A stretch of 60,174 bases of DNA. Origin: Arthrobacter sp. S39. Its GTDB lineage: Bacteria > Actinomycetota > Actinomycetes > Actinomycetales > Micrococcaceae. The stretch covers positions 1-60,174 of the forward strand of contig NZ_SIHX01000017.1 of the NCBI RefSeq assembly GCF_004320525.1, in the 5' to 3' direction. Numbering within the stretch: the stretch's first letter is position 1; each line of letters starts with the position of its first letter. The notes below the pieces were generated by a model, which was given only the letters and a program-made list of their open reading frames with translations, had not been told where the DNA came from and did no database searches. Of this stretch, positions 39,208-47,407 are shown piece by piece. A program made the position numbers and the translations under genes.

Positions 39208-40335
39208 ATGGGCACCCTGTCCGCGCATCCGAGCTTCGCACATCCCGGCAAAACTGCACGCAATCCTGCACGCCGGCGTCGCCCGTTCCGGGCTGTCCTG
39301 CTGCTGTTGCTGGCGCTGGTGCTCCTCATCCCCGCGTCCGCCGGCGCCTACCTTTTCAACCTCGGGCGGATCTTCGATTCGGAGACCACCAAGATTGAAA
39401 ACGCCTTCCCCGATGAAGCCACCCGCCCGCAGCCATCCTTCCCGGGCGGTGCGGCCGGCGGCGCTCCGGGGGCCGGCCCCGCAGCGGCGGGAGGCTCGCC
39501 CTCGGATAGCGGAAGATCGCTGAACATCCTGGTGATGGGCAGCGACAGCCGCGGCGCCACCACCGAGGAAGCCACTTCCGGCGCCGGATCGAACCAGCGC
39601 GCGGACACCCTGATGCTGGTCCACATCCCCGCCGACCGCAGCAAGATCTACTCCATCTCCCTGATGCGCGATCTCTGGGTGGGCATCCCGGACCACGGCC
39701 ACGCCAAGATCAACGCGGCCCTGGCGTTCGGCGGCGTCCCGCTGATGGTGCAGACCGTTGAATCCCTTTTCGGCCAGCGCATCGACCACATCGCCATGAT
39801 CGACTTCGAAGGATTCGTGGGACTGACCGACGCCCTGGGCGGGGTACAGGTGGACGTCCCGGCGCCGTTTGTCTCCTACCACGACCAGATCGCCTTTCCC
39901 GCCGGGCCGAACACCCTGGACGGGAAGCACGCCCTGGAGTTCGTCCGCGAGCGCTACGCCTTCGCCGACGGCGACTACCAGCGCGTCCGCAACCAGCAGG
40001 CGTTCGTCAAGGCGCTGCTGGCCAGGAACCTCAGCGCGGACACGCTCCTGAACCCCCTGAAGGTCCATAACGTGGTCAGCGCCATGGCCCCGTTCATCAG
40101 TGTCGACGGCGGCCTGGACGCCGCCACGATCGCAGGCCTCGCCGTGGAACTCAAGGACGTCCGCCCCCGCGACATGGTGATGTTCACCCTCCCCACCCGG
40201 GGCACCGGGACCTCCACCGACGGCCAGTCGATTGTGCTCACCGATCCCGTGGCCATCGAAGCCCTCTCCGCCGCCATGGCCGCCGACACGCTGGGCGACT
40301 ATGTAGCCGCCAACGGGCTGGAGGGCGGAAACTGA
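39208..40335 (+). CDS. LytR-CpsA-Psr (LCP) family wall polymer transferase
   Basis: 375 aa from ATG 39208. Basic N-terminus, one membrane helix (VLLLLLALVLLIPASAGAYLF), a Gly/Pro-rich linker, then the LCP domain: NILVMGSDSRG, ADTLMLVHI, SISLMRDLWVGIPDHGHAKINAA, and FVRERYAFADGDYQRVRNQQ. The Arg and Asp residues that hold polyprenyl phosphate are present. LCP enzymes attach glycopolymers such as teichoic acid or arabinogalactan to peptidoglycan. A near twin follows 18 bases downstream; a short C-terminal extension without LytR_C domain is seen. Confidence 0.92.
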   Translation: MGTLSAHPSFAHPGKTARNPARRRRPFRAVLLLLLALVLLIPASAGAYLFNLGRIFDSETTKIENAFPDEATRPQPSFPGGAAGGAPGAGPAAAGGSPSDSGRSLNILVMGSDSRGATTEEATSGAGSNQRADTLMLVHIPADRSKIYSISLMRDLWVGIPDHGHAKINAALAFGGVPLMVQTVESLFGQRIDHIAMIDFEGFVGLTDALGGVQVDVPAPFVSYHDQIAFPAGPNTLDGKHALEFVRERYAFADGDYQRVRNQQAFVKALLARNLSADTLLNPLKVHNVVSAMAPFISVDGGLDAATIAGLAVELKDVRPRDMVMFTLPTRGTGTSTDGQSIVLTDPVAIEALSAAMAADTLGDYVAANGLEGGN

Positions 40336-40353
40336 TGCCATGGAGGCACAACG

Positions 40354-41481
40354 ATGAGCACCCCATCCGGTTCCGACCCCAGCGGTCCTGAACCGTCCGT
40401 TCCCGCTGCACCGCACCCGGCGCAACTGCCGTGGACAGAACGACGCCGGGCCCTGATTGCCGCCGTTCTGGCCGTCGTGCTGGTGGTGGGGGTTGTCATC
40501 GCCGTCTTCAGCGTCAACCGCACCGGCTCGGAATCCGCGGCACCCGTGGTGACGGAGACTGCCACGCCCACTGCCACCGAAACACCGGCGCCCACCGAGA
40601 CCCCGGCCCCGGTCCCTGCCGCTCCCCCTTCACCCGAGCCCATCCCGGACCCCGCACCCGGCGCCATGAACGTCCTGATCATCGGCAGCGACAGCCGGGC
40701 CAACGCCCGCGAGCAGCAAAACCACACGCTGGCTACGGGCGAATCCTCAGACCACCGCTCGGACACCCTCATGGTGGTCCACGTCCCGCCGGACCGCCGG
40801 ACCGTCCAGGTGGTCTCCATCATGCGGGACATGTGGGTGGACATCCCCGGCTACGGCGGTGCCAAAGTCAACACCGGCCTGCAGGTCGGCGGCATACCCC
40901 TGACGGTGCGGACCGTGGAGTCGCTGCTCGGCGTTCACATCGACCACACCATGATGCTGGACTTCGGCGGCTTCAAAGCCCTGATCGATGCGCTCGGCGG
41001 CATCGATGTTGCTGTCCCCGTGCCCTTCCAGGCCACCTTCGAGACCCACCATGTCTTCACCCCGGGGCTGAACCACCTGGACGGACAGGCGTCGCTCGAG
41101 TTCGTCCGGGAGCGCTATGCGTTCGTCGACGGCGACTACCAGCGGGTCCGCAACCAGCAGACGTTCCTCCGGGCATTGCTGGCGAAGCTGACCAGCGGCG
41201 GCGCCTTGAACGATCCCAACGTGGTCCGGCATCTCGTGGCTCTTTCCGGGCCATGGCTCACGGTCGACCAGGGCTTCGACGCCATGACAGTGGCGATCCT
41301 CGCCTACGGGATGCGCGGCATCGACTACAACGCCAGCACCTTTGTGACACTACCTACGGCCGGGGTGGGCACCGTCGCCGGAGCATCCGTGGTGCTCCCC
41401 GACTACGGAGGGATAGCCGGCGTCGCCGCGGCCCTGAGGGACGGACGGCTGGCCGAATACGCCGCTGCCAACGGACTCTGA
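40354..41481 (+). CDS. LytR-CpsA-Psr (LCP) family wall polymer transferase, tandem paralogue
   Basis: 375 aa from ATG 40354 after GGAGG. Membrane helix (LIAAVLAVVLVVGVVIAVFSV), then a Thr/Pro-rich linker (TPTATETPAPTETPAPVPA), then LCP motifs: NVLIIGSDSRAN, SDTLMVVHV, SIMRDMWVDIPGYGGAKVN, FVRERYAFVDGDYQRVRNQQ. It is identical in length to the upstream gene and clearly a duplicate, with a more divergent outer linker. Both probably use polyprenyl-linked glycopolymers; the pair suggests two polymers or partial redundancy. Confidence 0.92.
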   Translation: MSTPSGSDPSGPEPSVPAAPHPAQLPWTERRRALIAAVLAVVLVVGVVIAVFSVNRTGSESAAPVVTETATPTATETPAPTETPAPVPAAPPSPEPIPDPAPGAMNVLIIGSDSRANAREQQNHTLATGESSDHRSDTLMVVHVPPDRRTVQVVSIMRDMWVDIPGYGGAKVNTGLQVGGIPLTVRTVESLLGVHIDHTMMLDFGGFKALIDALGGIDVAVPVPFQATFETHHVFTPGLNHLDGQASLEFVRERYAFVDGDYQRVRNQQTFLRALLAKLTSGGALNDPNVVRHLVALSGPWLTVDQGFDAMTVAILAYGMRGIDYNASTFVTLPTAGVGTVAGASVVLPDYGGIAGVAAALRDGRLAEYAAANGL

Positions 41482-41580
41482 CGCTCCGGCAGCGCTCTGA
41501 CGCCCTGCCCGCGGGGACCTGGCCGCGGGGCGGTCCCGCAGGGACCTGACCGCGAAGTCCAGGCAGGCCGGGTCAGCCCG

Positions 41581-42003
41581 CTACGCCGGGCGCTGCAGCC
41601 TTGACGCCCGGGAAACGGGTTCCTCGGCCTGGGCCATTTCGTCGGCCTTGAGCATCAGCGGGACCGCGAAGGTCACCACCAGGCGGGCATCGGCGTCGTC
41701 CGTGGACCTGATGGTCAGGCTCCGGGTGCCGAACGGCACCGAGGGCGTGAAAACCTGCAGGTTCCGGGAGCCGACGTTCGCGGAGTCCTGGAACGTGTAA
41801 ACAGTGCCCCGGTGGTCCTCGATGGCAATGCCCGGCACCGGTTTCCCGACGGCGGACTCCACGTGGATGTTGACCACCAGGCACGTGCTCCACACTTCCA
41901 CGGACAGCACCGTGTACTCTGCGGACCCCGTTAAATGCAGGCCGAAGGTGGGTAGCAGGAGCATCTGCCGGAGGGTGCCTTTCGGAATTAGGTTGCGCAT
42001 CAT
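41581..42003 (-). CDS. Hypothetical small protein, beta-sandwich-like (140 aa)
   Basis: ATG 42003 (MMRNLIPKG) is preceded by GGGG; an ATG follows at 42000. No signal peptide or membrane segment. Beta-strand-like segments alternate (YTVLSVEVWSTCLVVNIHVES, FGTRSLTIRSTDDADARLVVTFAV). It has one cysteine. The gene is alone on the minus strand between the LCP pair and the AMP-ligase. I do not recognise a family. Confidence 0.55.
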   Translation of the reverse strand: MMRNLIPKGTLRQMLLLPTFGLHLTGSAEYTVLSVEVWSTCLVVNIHVESAVGKPVPGIAIEDHRGTVYTFQDSANVGSRNLQVFTPSVPFGTRSLTIRSTDDADARLVVTFAVPLMLKADEMAQAEEPVSRASRLQRPA

Positions 42004-42078
42004 GGTCCCCAATTTGCTAAGAGTGCTTATAATTACCGCGCGTTACTGACGCAGTGTCAAGGGTTCCCAGATGACAGT

Positions 42079-44640
42079 TCAGTATCGTTTGATCCGGCCC
42101 ATCAGGCGCACCCAAACAGCCCAGTACGCCACGCCCACCGCCAGTGAAAGTGCCACCGCCAGGACCGGATGATTGTCCTTCAGGTCGGGGAAAACCACCC
42201 AGTGGGTGACGTACACATACAGCGAAGCGCTGGCCAGAACGCCCACCACACGGTGCAGGATGGCGGGCAGCGGAAGTGCCGGCACCCAGGCGAGCAGGAG
42301 GATTCCGGCGAGGATGGTGGCTTCCCGCCACGGGTCGCCAAAGTAGCCGGGAAGGGCGACGGCGGCAATTGCCGACAGTGCCAGCCGCTGCGGAATGGTG
42401 CGTGCCCGGGCGAAGGCCCAGCCCAGCGCAAAGAGCCACAGGACCGGCCGCGTGTGCAGGATGTCGAAACCGAGCAGGCCGTAACGGGCCAGCAGGCCAG
42501 CACCGATCAGCGCCACGGGGAACGCCAGCGGGAACCGGCGTTCGGTCCGGTGCACCCAGGGGATGGCCAGCAGCGCCATCATGCCGAGCAGCACGTACAC
42601 CAGCACTTCGACGAACCAGAAGTGCCAGGCGTCGGTCCAGCCCGCCGGCCCGATCATCGTATTGAGCAGGACCAGGTTGAGCGGCGTGTAGTGGAACTTG
42701 TCCGTCAGGAGCATGACCGCCCCGATGAACACCACTGTGGGCACCACGATCCGCGCCACGCTGACCAGCTGGCGCCGCAGCCTGGGCAGCCTGTCGCCGC
42801 CCAGCTGGAACCGGGCAAAGTTGTAGCCGGCCAGGGCCATCAGGATGTGGGCGGTCCCGGGCCAGCGGATCAGGTCCACGTGCGTGCTGATAATGACGAC
42901 GATGGCCACGGCGCGGAGTACGATGCTGGTTTCCAGCGGTGCGACGAACCGCCGTCGGCTGCGGCGTGGACGCGCCCGGGCCTGCAGGTCCCGGACCGGG
43001 GTCACGTGCCAGTCCGGCGCCAGGTGCCCGAGCGCCTTCTCCAGCCGGACGGACGCCGCCACGTAGGAGAGCGAGTCGCCGCCGATCGAAACGAACGTGT
43101 CGCCGTCGGAAATGTCCTCGATCTCCAGCGTTTCGGTGAAGATCCGGCGCACGTCCTCCGGCGCCGCCGGCGTCGTGGGCAAGGCCCCAGCGGTGGCTCC
43201 GGCGGCGGGTTCTGCAGGGCAAGGTTCTGCGCCGAGGGCCAGCACGGCACGGTAGTCGGTTTTGCCTGTACCCAGCCGGGGCAGTTCCCCGACGGTGTGC
43301 ACCTCCACGGCCGCGCGGGGCAGCCCCAGGTCCTGGGCGAGCATCTTGGCCAGGAGCCGGGTGTCATGGCTTCCCTCGACGGCGGCCACCAGCTTCCGGT
43401 CCGTCCCGGCGCAGGCCGCCTGAAGACCCATCCGGTGGAGCATCTTCTCCACCTGGCCGAGGTCGATGCGCAGGCCCACGATCTTCACGAAACGGCTCCG
43501 CCGGCCCACCACCTCGTACAGTCCGGCGGCGTTCTTGCGGGCGAGGTCGCCGGTGCGCAGCTCGGTGACGGTGCGTCCGGCGGCAAAGTCGGCGGGGGTC
43601 TGTGCGTAGCCGAGCATAACGTTGGGTCCGGCGTAGACGAGCTCGCCGTCGTCGAGTCCGGGGACCGGCTCGATCCGGAAACTCCCGCCGGGCACGGGCA
43701 CGCCGATGGCGCCGGGATGGGCGGCGGCCAGGTGCGGCGGGAGGTACGCCATCCGGGCCGTGGCCTCCGTCTGCCCGTACATCACGAACAGCTCCCAGCC
43801 GCGGCTGCGGCCGTGTTCGGCGTAGCGGGCCACGGCCGCGGGATCCAGCCTGCCGCCGGCCTGGGTGACGTAGCGCAGGTCCGGCAGGTCCATGTCCGTG
43901 AACCCCACCCGGTCCAGGAGCTCGAAGGTGTACGGCACGGCGGCGAAGGATGTGGCCTGGCGGTTGCGGAACAGCTGCCAGAAGCAGGGGTCCACCACCG
44001 ACAGGTCCGTGAGGACAATCCCGGCGCCGCGGAGCAGGTGGCTGTTGATCACGGACAGGCCGTAGCAGTAGGACATCGGCAGCGTGGTGGCGGCCCGGTC
44101 GTCCGCACTGATGTCCAGGTACGTGGCTATGGCCTCGGCGTTGGACTGGACGTTCTCCCGCGAGAGCCGGACCAGTTTGGGTGACCCGGTGGAGCCGGAC
44201 GTGCTGAGCAGGAGGGCCAGGTCCGGGTGGAAGGTGTGGTTCGTGACGGGCCGCACCTCCTCAAGGGCGGGCTCCCCCCAGGCGTCCCCCGCAGCCCCTG
44301 CCGTCCGTGGCGTCCGCGCGGTCCCGGGCCTGACGATGACGTCCGGGTCGTAGGCGGCGACCAGCGATGCCACGGCGGCGTCGTTTCCGGCCGGCGCGAG
44401 GATCAGCGGGTGCCCGGAGGCGAGGGCGGCAAGGTACGCCACCAGCGAGCCGACGCTGTTATCCGCCGCCAGCACCACCAGGCGGCGCGCCGTACCAAGG
44501 CGGCCGGCAAACGCGGCCACGCGGCCAGCGAGCTCCTGGTAGGTCAGGACGCTGCCGCCGGTCAGGATGGCGGGCCGGTCTCCATGGCGCGCGAGGTCGG
44601 CGGCAAGGGCCACCCCGGCGAGTTCTAGGGAGGGAGTCAC
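42079..44640 (-). CDS. AMP-ligase, carrier and acyltransferase-3 fusion protein
   Basis: Start GTG 44640; 853 aa. Residues about 1-465 are an acyl/AMP ligase (A3 motif STSGSTGSPK at 146-155, VGRRSRFVKIVGL, catalytic Lys460 in GTGKTDY). Residues about 490-545 form a phosphopantetheine carrier with Ser523 in IGGDSLSYVAA. From about 565 to the end is an integral-membrane acyltransferase-3 (OafA-like) domain with HVDLIRWPG near its start (catalytic-type His587). It would activate an acid, load it on the carrier and pass it to an acceptor at the membrane. The promoter has an iron-box-like sequence and lacks a leader. Product unknown; a siderophore-like or lipid-linked acylation is an inference only. 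Confidence 0.87.
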   Translation of the reverse strand: MTPSLELAGVALAADLARHGDRPAILTGGSVLTYQELAGRVAAFAGRLGTARRLVVLAADNSVGSLVAYLAALASGHPLILAPAGNDAAVASLVAAYDPDVIVRPGTARTPRTAGAAGDAWGEPALEEVRPVTNHTFHPDLALLLSTSGSTGSPKLVRLSRENVQSNAEAIATYLDISADDRAATTLPMSYCYGLSVINSHLLRGAGIVLTDLSVVDPCFWQLFRNRQATSFAAVPYTFELLDRVGFTDMDLPDLRYVTQAGGRLDPAAVARYAEHGRSRGWELFVMYGQTEATARMAYLPPHLAAAHPGAIGVPVPGGSFRIEPVPGLDDGELVYAGPNVMLGYAQTPADFAAGRTVTELRTGDLARKNAAGLYEVVGRRSRFVKIVGLRIDLGQVEKMLHRMGLQAACAGTDRKLVAAVEGSHDTRLLAKMLAQDLGLPRAAVEVHTVGELPRLGTGKTDYRAVLALGAEPCPAEPAAGATAGALPTTPAAPEDVRRIFTETLEIEDISDGDTFVSIGGDSLSYVAASVRLEKALGHLAPDWHVTPVRDLQARARPRRSRRRFVAPLETSIVLRAVAIVVIISTHVDLIRWPGTAHILMALAGYNFARFQLGGDRLPRLRRQLVSVARIVVPTVVFIGAVMLLTDKFHYTPLNLVLLNTMIGPAGWTDAWHFWFVEVLVYVLLGMMALLAIPWVHRTERRFPLAFPVALIGAGLLARYGLLGFDILHTRPVLWLFALGWAFARARTIPQRLALSAIAAVALPGYFGDPWREATILAGILLLAWVPALPLPAILHRVVGVLASASLYVYVTHWVVFPDLKDNHPVLAVALSLAVGVAYWAVWVRLMGRIKRY

Positions 44641-44646
44641 CGCGTA

Positions 44647-44676
44647 ACTGTAAAGGCCAGCCTTACCTAACAACAA
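44647..44676 (-). promoter_or_regulatory. Iron-box-like leaderless promoter
   Basis: On the minus strand: TTGTTG (-35, 44676-44671), 18-base spacer, TACAGT (-10, 44652-44647), then six bases to GTG 44640, so transcription should begin at the start codon. TTAGGTAAGGCTGGCCTTT (44670-44652) fills the spacer and matches about 14 of 19 positions of the DtxR/IdeR consensus. Iron-dependent repression is expected. Confidence 0.6.
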
Positions 44677-44788
44677 CTCGATAAAAGGCCGCGCTCCCGA
44701 ACATGACACCGCGTCACATCAGCATCGGTTAACCCGGCCCACGCCCGGCGTTCACCCTGGCTCAACGGACCGTGTACCCGGGCCATGC

Positions 44789-44853
44789 GCAACGCGGGGT
44801 CACTTATTGCCCGATAATCCGTGGTTATCGGGCAATAAGTGACCCCGCGTTGC
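44789..44853. repeat. 29-bp perfect inverted repeat in a divergent intergenic region
   Basis: Arms at 44789-44817 and 44825-44853, 7-base loop TCCGTGG, beginning GCAACGCGGGGTCACT. It is perfectly paired over 29 bp, placed between the divergent starts of the AMP-ligase and the phosphatase genes. A shorter relative with the same 16-base outer arms is at 54602. The rest of the 320-base gap (44641-44960) holds the iron-box promoter and nothing else clear. Confidence 0.9.
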
Positions 44854-44960
44854 TGTATGGAGGCGTTATTCCGCACCAAAAGTGGGTACACCGCTAGTGA
44901 TGCCTCTTGCTTTCCGCATCCGGCGGTCAGCACGCGGCACAGGGTGGATGGTGATGAACG

Positions 44961-45740
44961 GTGGATAGCAGCGGAATGACGCAGGCGGTGCGGGAGCCCG
45001 GCGCGGTGGAGCTCATCCTGGTCCGGCACGGCGAGAGCCAGGGCAACGTGGCCGCGACCCTGGCCGACCGGGCCGGTGCCGACATCATTGAGGTGCCGGC
45101 CCGGGACGCCGACGTCGGGCTATCCGCCACCGGACAGGACCAGGCACTCGCGCTGGGCAGGGCGCTGTCGGGTGTCGCTGAGGAGCTCCGTGCCGACGCC
45201 GTGGTGTCCTCTCCCTATGTCCGCGCCCGGCAGACGGCGGAGATCGCGGTGGAAACCGCGGGCTGGCCGGTCAAGGTGCGCACGGACGAGCGGCTCAGGG
45301 ACCGTGAGCTCGGCATTTTGGACATGCTTACCCGGCGCGGCGTGCACCGGTGGCACCCGGACGAAGCCGAACGGCGGCTCTGGCTGGGCAAGTTCTACTA
45401 CCGGCCGCCCGGCGGCGAATCCTGGGCCGACGTTGTGCTGCGGCTGCGCTCCGTCCTGGGCGAACTGAACAACCTGGGCAGCGGACACCGGGTAATGCTG
45501 GTCTGCCACGATGCCGTGGTCCTGCTGGTCCGGTACATCCTGGAAGGCATGAGTGAGGCCGAAATCCTGGACCTCGCCGCCAGCACCTCGGTCCTGAACG
45601 CATCCATCACACGCTACGTGCGCCCCGACGGCCAGGGCCCGTGGATGCTGGAAAGCTTCAACGTGGCTGACCACCTCACGGCCCAGGGCGTCGAAGTCAC
45701 CGAACACGCCGGGGATGCCAGTGTCCACCCGCGCCGGTAA
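44961..45740 (+). CDS. Histidine phosphatase family protein (phosphoglycerate-mutase-like)
   Basis: 259 aa. Catalytic motif LVRHGESQGN (His22), then SSPYVRARQTAEIA and RLRDRELGILDM, and the second catalytic His in MLVCHDAVV. It is a single-domain branch-1 histidine phosphatase with an insertion after residue 35. Start is GTG 44961; ATG 44976 is possible. The end overlaps the NAD(P)HX dehydratase gene by 26 bases, so the two are co-transcribed. Substrate unknown, perhaps a sugar phosphate or nucleotide. Confidence 0.88.
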   Translation: MDSSGMTQAVREPGAVELILVRHGESQGNVAATLADRAGADIIEVPARDADVGLSATGQDQALALGRALSGVAEELRADAVVSSPYVRARQTAEIAVETAGWPVKVRTDERLRDRELGILDMLTRRGVHRWHPDEAERRLWLGKFYYRPPGGESWADVVLRLRSVLGELNNLGSGHRVMLVCHDAVVLLVRYILEGMSEAEILDLAASTSVLNASITRYVRPDGQGPWMLESFNVADHLTAQGVEVTEHAGDASVHPRR

Positions 45741-46731
45741 GGGGCCGGGCCTCGGTCGGGGGCCGGGCGGGCAGGCTGCGCCGGCCGGTCCGGCGGGTCC
45801 GAACGGTTCCCGGGCGACGCCCGTCACGCCGTCGCTGCTGCGCTCCTGGCCGCTGCCGTCCGCAGGCGAGGACAAGTATTCGCGCGGCGCTGTGATGGTG
45901 ATCGGCGGCGCCCGAACCACCCCCGGCGCCGCCATGCTGGCCGGCACCGCCGCACTCCGTGCGGGGGCCGGCAGACTGACCCTGGCTGTGGCCGAATCGG
46001 TGGCCATGCACGTTGCCGTGACCCTCCCGGAAGCCGGCGTGACCGGGCTTCCGGAGACGGCGGACGGGTCCGTGCTGGGATCCGGGCTGCAGCCCATCCT
46101 GTCCGAACTTGGCAGCGCCGACGCAGTCCTGATCGGCCCGGGGCTGGACGACATCGATCTCACCGGGAAGCTCCTGCGGGCCCTGCTGGAGCTCGATTCC
46201 GACGGCGTCATCGGCCGCGGATCAGCGACCGGAGACGCGACCATCATCCTGGACGCCTATGCCCTGGGCTGCCTTCCCCGGCTCGAGGATTCGCTGGATC
46301 CCTGGCGGGGCCGGCTCATTCTGACACCCAACCCCCAAGAGGCCGGGATCCTGCTGGGCAAGGAGATTGACCAGCTCGAGTCCGCGGTTGCGAACATTGC
46401 GGAGCGGTACCAGGCGGTGGTCAGCTGCCAGGGTTTTGTGGCCCGGCCTGCGGCACATCCGTCGGACGGCGAGGCCTCCGGCGCTCCCGACCTGTGGGAG
46501 ATCACCACCGGTTACGGCGGGCTGGGGACGTCCGGCAGCGGGGACGTCCTGGCCGGTGCCATCGCCGGGCTCCGCGCCCGCGGCACCGGCGACGCCCAGG
46601 CAGCCTGCTGGGGCAGCCACCTTCACGCGGCTGCGGCGGACCGGCTGGCCAGCAGGCTGGGTCCGCTGGGCTTCCTGGCCCGCGAACTGGCCGACGAACT
46701 GCCCGCGCTGATGCTCGAGCTAGCCACCTAA
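45715..46731 (+). CDS. nnrD: ADP-dependent NAD(P)HX dehydratase
   Basis: 338 aa from ATG 45715; GTG 45721 is an alternative. The ribokinase-like fold is recognised by KYSRGAVMVIGGARTTPGAAMLAG, DAVLIGPGLDD, LILTPNPQEAGIL and the nucleotide motif GYGGLGTSGSGDVLAGAIAGL, with the catalytic Asp in SGSGD. It dehydrates damaged NADHX and NADPHX back to NAD(P)H using ADP. The partner epimerase domain (NnrE) is not fused, unlike in many bacteria, and is not in the window. The first 35 residues are Pro/Gly-rich and poorly conserved. Confidence 0.9.
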   Translation: MPVSTRAGKGPGLGRGPGGQAAPAGPAGPNGSRATPVTPSLLRSWPLPSAGEDKYSRGAVMVIGGARTTPGAAMLAGTAALRAGAGRLTLAVAESVAMHVAVTLPEAGVTGLPETADGSVLGSGLQPILSELGSADAVLIGPGLDDIDLTGKLLRALLELDSDGVIGRGSATGDATIILDAYALGCLPRLEDSLDPWRGRLILTPNPQEAGILLGKEIDQLESAVANIAERYQAVVSCQGFVARPAAHPSDGEASGAPDLWEITTGYGGLGTSGSGDVLAGAIAGLRARGTGDAQAACWGSHLHAAAADRLASRLGPLGFLARELADELPALMLELAT

Positions 46732-46756
46732 GCCGGCCCACCCGCCCGCCCACTAA

Positions 46757-46779
46757 GCGCGAACGTACAGTTGAGGCCC
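46757..46779. repeat. AACGTACA intergenic repeat, single copy
   Basis: GCGCGAACGTACAGTTGAGG just after nnrD, the same family as at 19123. Confidence 0.8.
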
Positions 46780-46988
46780 TCGTGCGGACGTGGGGATGGC
46801 CCCCGGCAACGCCGGGGGCCATCGTATCGGAGGGGATCACCGCAACTGCCGATGCGCTATTTGGCGCTGTGGCGTTCCTTAGTGGCAAATCGCCCTGAAG
46901 AGGCAGATATACAACGCGTTCGGATCCTCCCGGTACTGCCGTTTTAGCACTGGTTTGAGACCCAATACAAGGGGTTCCGGCGGGTAAC

Positions 46989-47186
46989 TTAGCTCCGGGT
47001 CGGATCGGGGCGGAGCCGCTCGGGCCCCGGGTCCGGCACCGGCAGGGGTCCAGGTGGTTCCGGCATCGGCACCGGGCTCGGCCTGGCGGGCCCCGGGTGT
47101 CCCGGGATGGTGGGATCGGGGTTCATGGGATCGGGGCCGGGTTCCGGCGGGAACGGCTCGGGTTCGTGCACTGGCGGGATGGTCAC
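46989..47186 (-). CDS. Pro-rich small protein (65 aa)
   Basis: GTG 47186 has AAAGGGGAAG at a good distance. The product starts MTIPPVHEPEPFPPEPGPDP and is built of PEP/PDP/PGP repeats, ending PERLRPDPTRS. Almost every third residue is Pro, and acidic residues interleave, so it is disordered. The good ribosome site and codon usage argue for a real gene; it resembles short Pro-rich proteins I associate with Arthrobacter. No function known. Confidence 0.5.
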   Translation of the reverse strand: MTIPPVHEPEPFPPEPGPDPMNPDPTIPGHPGPARPSPVPMPEPPGPLPVPDPGPERLRPDPTRS

Positions 47187-47273
47187 TGAACTTCCCCTTT
47201 CAGGCGTGGTCCTGCGCGGGCTGGTTGCCTTTGCGTGATCAGGATACGCCCGCCACCCTGCCCCGAAGCCGGC

Positions 47274-47330
47274 TGATCTATCATTTTTGGTACTTCTGGA
47301 GCGCTCAGAGGGACCATACGTGATAGATCA
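47274..47330. repeat. Palindromic repeat related to the copper-flanking double palindrome
   Basis: Perfect 10-bp outer arms TGATCTATCA (47274-47283) and TGATAGATCA (47321-47330). Read on the minus strand, CTATCACGTATGGTCCCT matches the inner arm and loop start of copy A (CTATCACCTGTGGTCCCT). It lies between the divergent Pro-rich gene and oligopeptidase B. Confidence 0.7.
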
Positions 47331-47407
47331 ATCGGCGGGGAGGGGCGAATCTCCCCCGGTAGCGAACGGGCCGCCCCGCAGGCCGGGGAGGTCTATATAT
47401 TGAAGGA

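Noticed and set aside
42169..44184. A 671-codon plus-strand frame opposite the AMP-ligase
   Set aside because: Antisense to a well-supported multidomain protein; composition is Gly/Arg/His-rich with no recognisable fold.
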